Position numbers and translations under genes: made by a program. Under the pieces are notes generated by a model. That model did not search any database. It was not told where the DNA came from and saw nothing but the letters and a program-made list of their open reading frames with translations. A DNA stretch of 64,000 nt. It comes from Thermoproteus sp. (GTDB lineage: Archaea; Thermoproteota; Thermoprotei; Thermoproteales; Thermoproteaceae). The stretch's first letter is position 1. The number at the start of each line of letters is the position of its first letter. Shown here one piece after another: positions 23,318 through 30,356 of this stretch. Where the stretch lies: contig JAWARJ010000001.1 of the NCBI GenBank assembly GCA_038893495.1, positions 1,787,824-1,851,823 of the forward strand, read 5' to 3'.

Positions 23318-24352
23318 TTATTTGCAGGGGCGGATCGCGATGAATGTATAAAGGTCCGTACAGATGGGGACCCCCCTATATTCGAAGTCCCAAGTTCTCA
23401 CTATGGCGCAGTCAAATTCTTTACATATATTGAAGTACAAATCGCCGACCACGCAGGAGGGCCCTCCACAAGCCGCGTAGAGCCCTCTTATTCTGCCTCC
23501 GGAGGCCATTACGTTGAGGTTCGCCGCCACGAAGGGGTGGCCGCCCGACGAGAACAAGACGGCCCAGCCCCCCAATATCTTCACGACCAGATATGGGAGG
23601 GCCCTCAATATGCCGACGTCGAGAGCCACCCCGCCCGGCACGACGTGGGGGTCCAGCGCCGAGTAGACGCCTAGCAGCAACATCCAGGAGTTTCGGTCTA
23701 GGGGGAGGTCCCACCTCAAGGCCGAATATAGGCCGTACCTCATGGCTACGACGAAGCCCCTCCAGCTCCTATCGGCGAGCTTTAAGGCCTCCGAGAATTT
23801 GATCAGGCCGAGCGCCGCCTTAGTCCAGAGGTCCAAGGCGGAAAAGCGCGACGGATCGTGGGGCCTCAACTCCCTCAAGCCTCTAGACAGGAAGTAGTCG
23901 TAGATATAACGGCAGGGCCTCCGCCATTCGCGCGGAGCCCTCCGGCGATATATATCCCACAACGCGCCGTCGCCCTTAATCAACATATATAGGTATTGGG
24001 CGAGGCAGTCGCCTCTATTCAAGGCGTCCGTCGCATATAGCTCTGCGACCCGAAAGGCGTCCGAGAGGCCGGGGGCATAGGCCGACTTGAATATATATCG
24101 AGGCCTCCTGTAGGCCTGACCGCACAGCTCGGCGTTGCCCACCCTCACGGGGCACTTGACGGCCTGTCTGAACTCCAGCGACTTTCCGCCCACTAGCAAC
24201 TCGCCGCCTTTTACTTCCACTTCGCCGAAGGCAGTCGAGGCGCCCAACTTGACGTAGTTTCGCCTCAACTCCAAGGTCAGGCCGTTGCCTAGATCTACAG
24301 AGATCTCATCGTCGATATACACGGGCGTGTCTTGGAGGGCCATTAAAACCAT
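23318..24352 (-). CDS. Large Cys-rich hypothetical protein
   Basis: 344 aa if started at ATG 24352; a second ATG at 24343 is equally good. No TATA element lies at leaderless distance, but a C/D-box sRNA ends one base before the first ATG, so the mRNA may begin at the sRNA promoter near 24428. The protein has nine or more cysteines (VKCPVRVGNAELCG, YAACGGPSCVVGDLYFNICKEFDC) and a hydrophobic stretch LPYLVVKILGGWAVLF, but no motif I recognise. Codon use looks native. Confidence 0.7.
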   Translation of the reverse strand: MVLMALQDTPVYIDDEISVDLGNGLTLELRRNYVKLGASTAFGEVEVKGGELLVGGKSLEFRQAVKCPVRVGNAELCGQAYRRPRYIFKSAYAPGLSDAFRVAELYATDALNRGDCLAQYLYMLIKGDGALWDIYRRRAPREWRRPCRYIYDYFLSRGLRELRPHDPSRFSALDLWTKAALGLIKFSEALKLADRSWRGFVVAMRYGLYSALRWDLPLDRNSWMLLLGVYSALDPHVVPGGVALDVGILRALPYLVVKILGGWAVLFSSGGHPFVAANLNVMASGGRIRGLYAACGGPSCVVGDLYFNICKEFDCAIVRTWDFEYRGVPICTDLYTFIAIRPCK

Positions 24353-24405
24353 TCAGCGTTCAAATCCCTCGTCATGGATTCAGCCCTCGCCTCTCTTCAC
24401 CGACA
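24349..24405 (-). ncRNA. C/D-box sRNA predicted to guide tRNA C56 methylation
   Basis: All boxes are canonical or nearly so: C box GTGAAGA (24400-24394), guide GAGGCGAGGG, D' box CTGA (24383-24380), spacer ATCC, C' box ATGACGA (24375-24369), guide GGGATTTGAACG (24368-24357), D box CTGA (24356-24353). The C-D span is 48 nt. The D guide is complementary to CGUUCAAAUCCC, the T-arm of many tRNAs; the leucine, serine and valine tRNAs here share the GUUCAAAUCCC part. By the N+5 rule the methylated residue is C56. Pyrobaculum lacks the Trm56 enzyme and uses such a guide, so this is likely its orthologue. TATA-like AAGATTAAAAGC lies at about 24422-24433. The D' target is unknown. Confidence 0.85.
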
Positions 24406-24499
24406 CATAACGGCCCGGAGCTTTTAATCTTTACCTCGGGCCGCCGCGAACAAGCCAGCGGCGATAAAGCTTAAAAATAAGGGAAGAAGATATAGACGC

Positions 24500-24561
24500 C
24501 CCGGCGCCTCTCTATAGGCCTCCCAAGCCGCTGATCCCGGGTTCGAATCCCGGCCGCCGCA
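24500..24561 (+). tRNA. 3' half of tRNA-Gly(CCC), solitary
   Basis: From 24517 the sequence gives GGC-CTCCCAA-GCCGC (part of the anticodon stem, anticodon CCC), variable TGATC, T-arm CCGGG-TTCGAAT-CCCGG, acceptor CCGCCGC and discriminator A at 24561. The partner acceptor GCGGCGG with a D-arm is absent upstream, downstream and, as far as I could read, from both strands of the window. A tRNA-type promoter AAAGCTTAAAAATA (24466-24479) puts the transcript start near 24500, leaving a 16-nt GC-rich leader before the tRNA part, as in trans-spliced split tRNAs. The other reading is a 45-bp attachment-site remnant of an integrated element. Confidence 0.75.
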
Positions 24562-24823
24562 CTCCCGCCTCTTTTGGACAAGACCCTACGCCCGTAGCCG
24601 AGCTGGCGTCCCGCCCATTCACTCCGCCGCAACGGCCAGCAGACCCATATGCCGTCCCGCATAGTCCTAACGCGGTCGGGCGCCAGTTTCGCGGTCCCAA
24701 GCGTCTTTAAGGTCGGCCGAGGCGGCCCCCGTTCCGCCAGCCCCAAGGGCGTCTCATGCCTCCGCCCTTTCGCATACGCCGCCATGGAGGATCCTTCCAC
24801 GGCCCTCGGCGCATCCCCAACGC

Positions 24824-25357
24824 CTAACTCTCGAAGGCCCCGAGGGCGAGGCGGTACACGTAGAGGCGGTAGACCCTTCCGGACTTGCCGACCTCGCCCA
24901 CCCCTCCCTCCACGCCCATCCGCCTAAGCCTCTCGGCGAATATGGCGCGTAGCGATCCAAGCACTTCGCGGTCGGCGTGTTGGAGTACGACCCTCCGATT
25001 CCCCTCGTCGTATCTGCCCTCTACGGTCCTCCAAAGCCCTTCGTGCTTGAAGACAAAGCGGTAGTAGGCGGCGCCCCCCTCAGCCCGCTTGTAGACGCGC
25101 AAGTCGGCATCCGCATATAGCCGTCGGTAACCCTCGGGCTGGGTGCCTACAGCCATCAGAAGGCCCCAGTAGGACTCCTCGTCTAGCCTCACCTCCCTCC
25201 CTACGGTCTCCGCGTATATGCCAGTTGCCTTCAGCCCTCGGTAGAATTGAGCCGCCTCCCCCTCCGAGCCGAATTGCAGTGCGGCGTAGGGCTGTTGCCA
25301 GACGCCGCGTTGTTGAACGCCGAACTCCACAACGCGGCCGCCCACCTCGAAACGCAT
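24824..25357 (-). CDS. PaREP2b C-terminal part (frameshifted gene)
   Basis: 178 codons from ATG 25357 in a different frame from the upstream part. The frame stays open upstream of this ATG (encoding AEPVSVRHLGG) and overlaps the end of the preceding piece, so the two look like one protein broken by a 1-nt indel near 25390-25400. The product MRFEVGGRVVEFGVQQRG... has the alpha/beta look of the PaREP2b C-terminus. PaREP2 families are multicopy in Pyrobaculum and Thermoproteus; function unknown. Whether this piece is translated alone is uncertain. The 262 bp downstream, up to the tRNA-Gly fragment, hold no supported gene. Confidence 0.6.
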   Translation of the reverse strand: MRFEVGGRVVEFGVQQRGVWQQPYAALQFGSEGEAAQFYRGLKATGIYAETVGREVRLDEESYWGLLMAVGTQPEGYRRLYADADLRVYKRAEGGAAYYRFVFKHEGLWRTVEGRYDEGNRRVVLQHADREVLGSLRAIFAERLRRMGVEGGVGEVGKSGRVYRLYVYRLALGAFES

Positions 25358-25370
25358 GCCGCCGAGGTGC

Positions 25371-26273
25371 CTAACGGAGACTGGCTCGGCCGACGGCGCG
25401 CTCCGGCCTGTAGCCGACGCGCCTCAACAACTCCTCGCGGAACCCGCCGGTGAAGTCTATCCTCACGGCGCGCCCTCCCCTCTTCTTGAGAGTCACATAT
25501 AGCCCCTCTGCATCGAGCATCTTGGATATCTCCTCCAAATGTTCGGCGTGTATGCCCTCCGCCTCGTTTTTGGTAAGCCAGCCGTAGAAGCCTTGCATGT
25601 ACTCTTTGTATTCCATCACCACGTCCACATAGGGCTGATGGGGCCTAGTGTCGAGCCACTTGTAATACCAGATCCTAAACCTGACGTCGCCGTTGTCCCT
25701 GACCTCCAGTAACTCTATACGGAGCGGTGCCTTTAGCCACTTCTTGATGCCCTCGGGCCATCGGCCGACCTCCAGAGAGCCTTCGAGGCGCCTTAAGGCA
25801 GTATATATGACGGCCCTACCGAGCGTCGAGTCCAGTCTGTTATCCTCCCTAACGCCGAGGGCCTTCTTCGCCTTGTCGCAGTGGGCGTCGGAGCAAGACG
25901 CCAAGTAATCATGCCAGTTCGTCCTCACCTCCACCCTCTGCCACCTCACGCCTTCTGCCGTCTCCACGGGGACCATAAGCTCCGCCGAGGCGCCCTCCTC
26001 GCCTAGTTCGGCGGAGAGGACGTAAGACCTATCGATCAGCGACATGGCTTGGCCGTGCCTTTCCCACGCCTTTTCGACGTCCAGTTTGAACTCCCCATCC
26101 AAGTACTCCATCCTAAGCTCGAAGGCCGTTGTGGGCAAAATCTTTTCCCTCATGACGGCGTACCGCCCTCCTCCCTCAAGGCCTCCTCCACAGTCACCGT
26201 CGATATACTTTACGGAGGCGGAAGCCCCCGAGGCCCGCGCCGGCCGAGTAGAAATCCTATATCTTAAGCCCAC
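25371..26273 (-). CDS. PaREP2b N-terminal part (frameshifted gene)
   Basis: 300 codons at most; ATG 26168 (starting MREKILPTTAFELRMEY) is a likelier start. The body (YGWLTKNEAEGIHAEHLEEI; LKKRGGRAVRIDFTGGFREE; LLRRVGYRPERA) resembles the multicopy PaREP2b family. It runs out of frame at a TAG at 25371-25373, where the second frame already reads on with matching sequence. It is probably a decayed gene or a sequencing indel. It sits next to the solitary tRNA-Gly half, which could mark an old integration. No transposase or integrase is visible. Confidence 0.6.
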   Translation of the reverse strand: MGLRYRISTRPARASGASASVKYIDGDCGGGLEGGGRYAVMREKILPTTAFELRMEYLDGEFKLDVEKAWERHGQAMSLIDRSYVLSAELGEEGASAELMVPVETAEGVRWQRVEVRTNWHDYLASCSDAHCDKAKKALGVREDNRLDSTLGRAVIYTALRRLEGSLEVGRWPEGIKKWLKAPLRIELLEVRDNGDVRFRIWYYKWLDTRPHQPYVDVVMEYKEYMQGFYGWLTKNEAEGIHAEHLEEISKMLDAEGLYVTLKKRGGRAVRIDFTGGFREELLRRVGYRPERAVGRASLR

Positions 26274-26359
26274 CCCTACGCCGTTTCTTATCTGCGTCTG
26301 GGCCGTGATTTCACAAAAGCGCAGACCCCCACTTATGGCAGGCCACTGGCCGGGAGGTA

Positions 26360-26421
26360 GCCGTCAGTCCTCCAGGTGTTCTTCACCTCTCGGCTGTCCC
26401 GAATGGCCGTCATCACACCAC
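26360..26421 (-). ncRNA. C/D-box sRNA candidate overlapping a stop codon
   Basis: C box GTGATGA (26416-26410) contains the TGA stop of the upstream regulator gene. Then come a 16-nt guide CGGCCATTCGGGACAG, D'-like CCGA (26393-26390), spacer GAG, C'-like GTGAAGA (26386-26380), guide ACACCTGGAGGA and D box CTGA (26367-26364). The C-D span is 53 nt. sRNAs that overlap the 3' ends of protein genes in this way are known in Pyrobaculum. No separate TATA element is seen just upstream, so it is probably processed from the mRNA. Targets by the N+5 rule: the fifth C of CUGUCCCGAA and the fifth C of UCCUCCAGGUGU. Confidence 0.7.
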
Positions 26422-27105
26422 CAGTGCGATGTCCACCGGGAATTCAAATTTTTCCGTAAATCCTCTAAAGGCCAGTAGGGCCGCTGCGGCGACCACGTTG
26501 CTACCCGCCGATGCGGCCAGGTCGGCCAGCGCCCTGATGGTTTTCCCCGTCCTGACTATATCGTCGATTATCAAGACGTTCTCTCCTTTGGCCAGGAGGC
26601 CTTGAGGGACGTAGAGCGATACGACCCTATTTCCCTTTATGTAGGAGACCTCCAGTATTTTGTAGCCAGGCTCTTTGTACTGCTTAGCGACTACCAGCGG
26701 GACGCCGAACCTCTGCGCAATGACTACGGCGAGGGGTATACCGTCGACGGCCGCCGTGAGGACTTTGTCGACCTTCAAGCCCTCAAACCTCCGCGATATG
26801 TAGATAGAGTAGAGCGTCCACAAGTCCGGGTTGTACGTCGCTGTGAGGTCTACATACGTCTCATATATCCTTAAGACCTTCTGAAGTATCTTGTCTAGGG
26901 GGTATTCCCTAAATAGTTTTTCTACTATCTCGCTTGCGGTCTCTACAGAGGGTAGCATGTCGCCTGTGTAGTAACGCGACAGGACGCTTTCGGGAAGGCC
27001 CAATAGGCTTGATAGTTCCTTGTAGGTGAGGCCCAGCAACCTCTTTACGGACCTCAGGGCGTTGACTCCGTCCAGCTGTATCCTGACTTTCTCCAACCGC
27101 TCCAC
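26413..27105 (-). CDS. GfcR-like HTH-phosphoribosyltransferase regulator
   Basis: 230 aa from GTG 27105; a TTG four codons earlier lies too close to the TATA-like CAAATTTAAC near 27126. An N-terminal helix-turn-helix (TYKELSSLLGLPESVLSRYYTG, about residues 25-46) is fused to a type I phosphoribosyltransferase domain with PRPP motif VLIIDDIVRTGKTIRALADL near residue 180. This is the PyrE-like archaeal regulator family; the halophile member GfcR controls sugar and glycolysis genes. PRPP or a nucleotide is the likely ligand. It is divergent from the next gene, and its stop codon supplies the C box of an sRNA. Confidence 0.85.
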   Translation of the reverse strand: MERLEKVRIQLDGVNALRSVKRLLGLTYKELSSLLGLPESVLSRYYTGDMLPSVETASEIVEKLFREYPLDKILQKVLRIYETYVDLTATYNPDLWTLYSIYISRRFEGLKVDKVLTAAVDGIPLAVVIAQRFGVPLVVAKQYKEPGYKILEVSYIKGNRVVSLYVPQGLLAKGENVLIIDDIVRTGKTIRALADLAASAGSNVVAAAALLAFRGFTEKFEFPVDIALVV

Positions 27106-27147
27106 GAGATTAAACAAATAGTTAAATTTGAACGCGTCGCGTATTTA

Positions 27148-27726
27148 GTGGAGCTGGTCGTAGAGCTGTCTCGTCTGGTCCTCAAGGACGGCCCGCGGAG
27201 GATAATCGGAATTCCTCTTCATTTAAACATGGCGGGGTCCGTCAAGGCGTCGCCTGTCTTGTACCTATTGGGCCGCTTCCGGAGGCTCTACTTTGAAGAT
27301 CCGCGATTTGGGGAGGTCGCTGCGGTTTTCTGTCGGGACTGCGTGGCGGAGAACAGAGGCGACGCCATCGTTGTGGACAGAAGGCTTGTCGTAGAGGCCT
27401 ATTACAACACGGTGGCCCAAGACGTGTTGGCTCTAGCCCCGGGGATAGACTCGGTAGTTGTGCCTTGTTATACCGGCGCCCTCGGCGAAGCCGTCGCAAA
27501 GAGGGTGCGAGAGGTCGAACCGGGCATATTCATAATCGCCGTGAGGTTAGGCGGAGGCGATTGCAGTTGGGCCGATGCGGCCTACGAGCCCCCTCCGCCT
27601 CCCTCCCTCCCGAAGGCTTTAAATCTGGGCGGCGCCTCTGTTGCGGCCCTATCGGTTGCGTTGAAGGCCTCGGAGGAGCGTGGCCTCTACTCCACGTTGG
27701 CGCTTCTGACCGACGGGAAGACATGA
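27148..27726 (+). CDS. Hypothetical protein in operon with prephenate dehydrogenase
   Basis: 192 aa from GTG 27148, 26 bp after GTTAAATTTG. It has alpha/beta character with FCRDC, a VVVPCYTGALGEAVAKRV segment, and a proline-rich YEPPPPPSLP linker before a short C-terminal helix. The stop overlaps the ATG of tyrA as ATGA, so the two proteins are made from one mRNA. A role in aromatic amino acid or phosphoribosyl metabolism is possible by context only. Confidence 0.7.
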   Translation: MELVVELSRLVLKDGPRRIIGIPLHLNMAGSVKASPVLYLLGRFRRLYFEDPRFGEVAAVFCRDCVAENRGDAIVVDRRLVVEAYYNTVAQDVLALAPGIDSVVVPCYTGALGEAVAKRVREVEPGIFIIAVRLGGGDCSWADAAYEPPPPPSLPKALNLGGASVAALSVALKASEERGLYSTLALLTDGKT

Positions 27727-28475
27727 TGGTCGGAATAATCGGCGGCGGCCGGATGGGCCGTTGGCTCAAGAGGGAGATCTCCAAGAGGCACGAAGCCGCC
27801 ATATACGACGTGGACCCCTCTAGGAGCGAAATGCCGCTTGAGCGCCTAGTCGAGGCAAGCGACGTATTGATAGTGGCGGTGGGCTTTAGAGACGCTGGGC
27901 GCGTGTTGGGGGACCTCTCCCGCTTCGACCTCTGCGGGAAGCTCGTGATGGACATAGCCACCTTCAAGAGGTATGTATTGGGCGCATATGCCTCTATTCC
28001 CGACTGCGCCTACACCGCGACGGTACATCCCATGTTCGGGCCCGGCGCTAAGTCCATAGAAGGGGGGCGGGTGGTCGTCATGGAGGTCCCGGGCAGGCGC
28101 GGGGCCGATAAGGCCGAGGAGTTCTTTAGGGATCTAGGCGCAACTGTAATACGCGGAGACGTCGAGGAGCACGAACGTTTCGTCAAGTACACCATAGGGC
28201 TTAGTTACGCCGTTGGGTTGGCCCTAGCGAGGGTCTATTCGCGTTATTGGCCCCTCTTAGAGAAATACGGCGGCACCTCCTTTAAGTATCTCTCCACATA
28301 CGCCGCATCGCTCCTAGGAGACCCCTCAGCCGTGGCCTACGCGGAGGAGGCAGGCGAGGCTCTAGATGAATTCATAAAGGCCTTGGCGGAAAAAGGGATG
28401 CCGACGCTTCCGCTGGACCCCGAGGAGGCCTATCGCCTCTTCTACGAGGCGCTCTCAAGACTTTATTCTAGCTAG
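27723..28475 (+). CDS. tyrA: Prephenate dehydrogenase
   Basis: 250 aa from ATG 27723; a second ATG follows directly. The N-terminal Rossmann motif MVGIIGGGRMGRWLKRE binds NAD(P). The substrate segment DCAYTATVHPMFGPGAKS with the HPMFGP signature is diagnostic of prephenate dehydrogenases, and the C-terminal helical domain is present. It oxidatively decarboxylates prephenate to 4-hydroxyphenylpyruvate, a branch to tyrosine downstream of the chorismate genes at 41-55 kb. The frame is open upstream to 27465, but that part overlaps the preceding gene in another frame. It overlaps proC by 21 nt at the 3' end. Confidence 0.9.
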   Translation: MMVGIIGGGRMGRWLKREISKRHEAAIYDVDPSRSEMPLERLVEASDVLIVAVGFRDAGRVLGDLSRFDLCGKLVMDIATFKRYVLGAYASIPDCAYTATVHPMFGPGAKSIEGGRVVVMEVPGRRGADKAEEFFRDLGATVIRGDVEEHERFVKYTIGLSYAVGLALARVYSRYWPLLEKYGGTSFKYLSTYAASLLGDPSAVAYAEEAGEALDEFIKALAEKGMPTLPLDPEEAYRLFYEALSRLYSS

Positions 28476-29159
28476 GGCCCCCTCAAGGGCGGTTGCCAAG
28501 ACGTCGTCTATCTCGGACATTTTTGTGAGCGCCTTTATGGTCGTGCCGCCGGGCGTAGCGACGGCTTCGACCACCCCCTCGTACCCCATACGCTCTACGA
28601 GTTGGGGCGTCAAGCCGAAGAGGCTGGCCGCCACGCTTTTAGCTAAATCCCAAGGGATCCCTATATTCACGGCGGCCTCGACGTAGCTCCTAAAGAGCCT
28701 AGCCACCAGCGCGGGCCCGCTCCCGAGCACTACTGTCAGAGGGTCTATCAACTTCTCTTCGACCCAAATCACGATGGGGGAAATAGATCTAAGGAGGCGG
28801 TCTATTCCCTCCTCGTATTCGCCGGCTACAGCCACTGCGGTGAGGCCTATATTGGTCATGGCCCTGTACGGTCTTGTAGACATTTGGGACAGCCTCGCCA
28901 GGGGGATGCCCGCCACGAAGGAGACGAGCGGTTTCTCTGTCTTTATGGAGATCTCCGAGACGTTGTAGGGCTTTACGGAGAGGAACACCACATCGCTTTT
29001 ATCTACAACTACGTTGTTGTCCAAATAGGCCTCTAGACCCATTTTAGAGACCCTCTCCAGAGACCTGGCGGTCTTAACCGAGCCTACGACCCTATACCCG
29101 CTTTCCTTAAGCCTTAGGCCCAACGCAGACCCCAACTTCCCCAGCCCTATAATTCCCAC
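28455..29159 (-). CDS. proC: Pyrroline-5-carboxylate reductase
   Basis: 234 aa from GTG 29159, shorter than the usual 265-270. The NADP fold is GIIGLGKLGSALGLRLKESG, and the C-terminal signature GVVEAVATPGGTTIKALTKM contains the family TPGGTT motif. The middle VLGSGPALVARLFRSYVEA is also typical. It makes proline in the cytosol. The missing residues are in the central loops, not the ends. It converges on tyrA. Confidence 0.88.
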   Translation of the reverse strand: MGIIGLGKLGSALGLRLKESGYRVVGSVKTARSLERVSKMGLEAYLDNNVVVDKSDVVFLSVKPYNVSEISIKTEKPLVSFVAGIPLARLSQMSTRPYRAMTNIGLTAVAVAGEYEEGIDRLLRSISPIVIWVEEKLIDPLTVVLGSGPALVARLFRSYVEAAVNIGIPWDLAKSVAASLFGLTPQLVERMGYEGVVEAVATPGGTTIKALTKMSEIDDVLATALEGALARIKS

Positions 29160-29228
29160 AGTCTGGGGGACTGCTCTCCATATTCGAGGAGACGGCCAAC
29201 CTATATAAATTCTAAGCTCCGCAGATCC

Positions 29229-29315
29229 GTGGGGCTCGACACGCTGGTGGTCGTGGCGATATACGTCGTAGTAGTTTTAATCACGCTCTTCAGGCTGAGG
29301 GGGGTCCGCTGTTAA
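29229..29315 (+). CDS. 28-aa single-span membrane peptide (candidate)
   Basis: A GTG at 29229 sits 25 bp after the TATA element CTATATAAAT (29201-29210), fitting a leaderless mRNA. The peptide has a short acidic start, about 17 hydrophobic residues (LVVVAIYVVVVLITLF) and a basic end RLRGVRC, the positive-inside pattern of a bitopic membrane peptide. The stop TAA overlaps the end of the convergent alcohol dehydrogenase gene by a few bases. No homology is known to me; conservation would decide. Confidence 0.5.
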   Translation: MGLDTLVVVAIYVVVVLITLFRLRGVRC

Positions 29316-30298
29316 ATTTCGACTACCTGTCTGCCTATATGTCTCGCCTTAGGCATCTCTGCGACTAGTCTAGGCAACTCGTCGAATTTATGTAAAGTAT
29401 ATACCGGCTTGATTTTACCGTCGGCGATAAGCCTCAAAGCTTCCGCCAAATCGGCCCTAGTGCCTTGTAGCACCGGCAGTACGTCGATTTCCTTGAGTAT
29501 ATAGAGGCCCAGTTGGACTTGATGGGGGTTGGGGTCCACATTGCCTATAAGGGCTATCTTGCCGCCGGGCTTTAACGCCCTTGCGGACTGGCCTATAGTG
29601 GGCCCTCCGACCGTCTCTATCACGACATCCGCATATCCCATTTTCTTTACCTCGTCGGCGAATTCGCGCGTGGTCACGACGTGGTCCGCGTATTTGGAGA
29701 CCTGTTCGGCTTTTTCGGGTTTGGTCACGCCGACGACCCTCGCCCCATAGGCCTTGGCCACTTGAAGCGCATGTATCCCGACGCCGCCGGAGGCCCCCGT
29801 GACCACCACCAACTGTCCCGGCGCTATTCCCGTCTTTTTGGCGGCCCTCACCAATGTGGACAACACGCAGGCCGCAAAAGACGCTGCGGCGAAATCAACC
29901 CCATCGGGTATCCTCACCAACGACTTAGAATCGGCGACTATATATTCCGCGAAGGCGCCCCATATGTCCTCGCCATATACCTTCCTGTTTCTACATAGAT
30001 ATTCCCTCCCCGACCTACAGTATTCGCACTCGCCGCAATATTCGTACATCATGCCGGCCACTCTATCGCCGGGCCTTACAGAAGAGCCTTCGCCAACCTC
30101 CTCCACAATGCCGGCGAACTCATGACCCGGGACTGTGGGGAATTTTACTCTCTGCCATCCGGTCCACGCCAAATAGTCGCGATAACACACGCCAGCGGCT
30201 TTGATCCTCACCAGAGCCCTCCCGGGGCCGGGCCTGGGCTTCTCGACTTCAACTAGCTTGAACTCCGAGTTTGTCTCCTGGACCAAATAGGCCTTCAT
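29312..30298 (-). CDS. Zinc-dependent alcohol dehydrogenase (MDR family)
   Basis: 328 aa. Catalytic zinc site: AAGVCYRDYLAWTG (Cys), PGHEFAGIVEEVG (His-Glu). The structural zinc lobe has four Cys: YEYCGECEYCRSGREYLC. The NAD fold is VVTGASGGVGIHALQVAKAYG. It should oxidise alcohols or reduce aldehydes. The promoter region contains a perfect 21-bp palindrome over its TATA element, facing the TFB gene, so it is probably repressible. Confidence 0.92.
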   Translation of the reverse strand: MKAYLVQETNSEFKLVEVEKPRPGPGRALVRIKAAGVCYRDYLAWTGWQRVKFPTVPGHEFAGIVEEVGEGSSVRPGDRVAGMMYEYCGECEYCRSGREYLCRNRKVYGEDIWGAFAEYIVADSKSLVRIPDGVDFAAASFAACVLSTLVRAAKKTGIAPGQLVVVTGASGGVGIHALQVAKAYGARVVGVTKPEKAEQVSKYADHVVTTREFADEVKKMGYADVVIETVGGPTIGQSARALKPGGKIALIGNVDPNPHQVQLGLYILKEIDVLPVLQGTRADLAEALRLIADGKIKPVYTLHKFDELPRLVAEMPKARHIGRQVVEI

Positions 30299-30309
30299 GA
30301 TATGAAATA

Positions 30310-30330
30310 CTGTCGTTTTTAAAACGACAG
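30310..30330. promoter_or_regulatory. Perfect 21-bp palindrome between adh and TFB genes
   Basis: Half-site CTGTCGTTTT is followed by one central T and then its exact reverse complement AAAACGACAG. The centre (TTTTTAAAA) lies about 22-26 bp before the adh start at 30298 and so overlaps its TATA element. The plus-strand TFB gene starts 27 bp beyond the palindrome. This looks like an operator bound by a dimeric regulator. Confidence 0.7.
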
Positions 30331-30356
30331 GTGCTTATAGCGCCCCTTAACCGTAT

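Noticed and set aside
24471-24800. Minus-strand frame across the tRNA-Gly half containing GIRTRDQRL
   Set aside because: This is the well-known translation of the antisense of a tRNA T-arm, not a gene.
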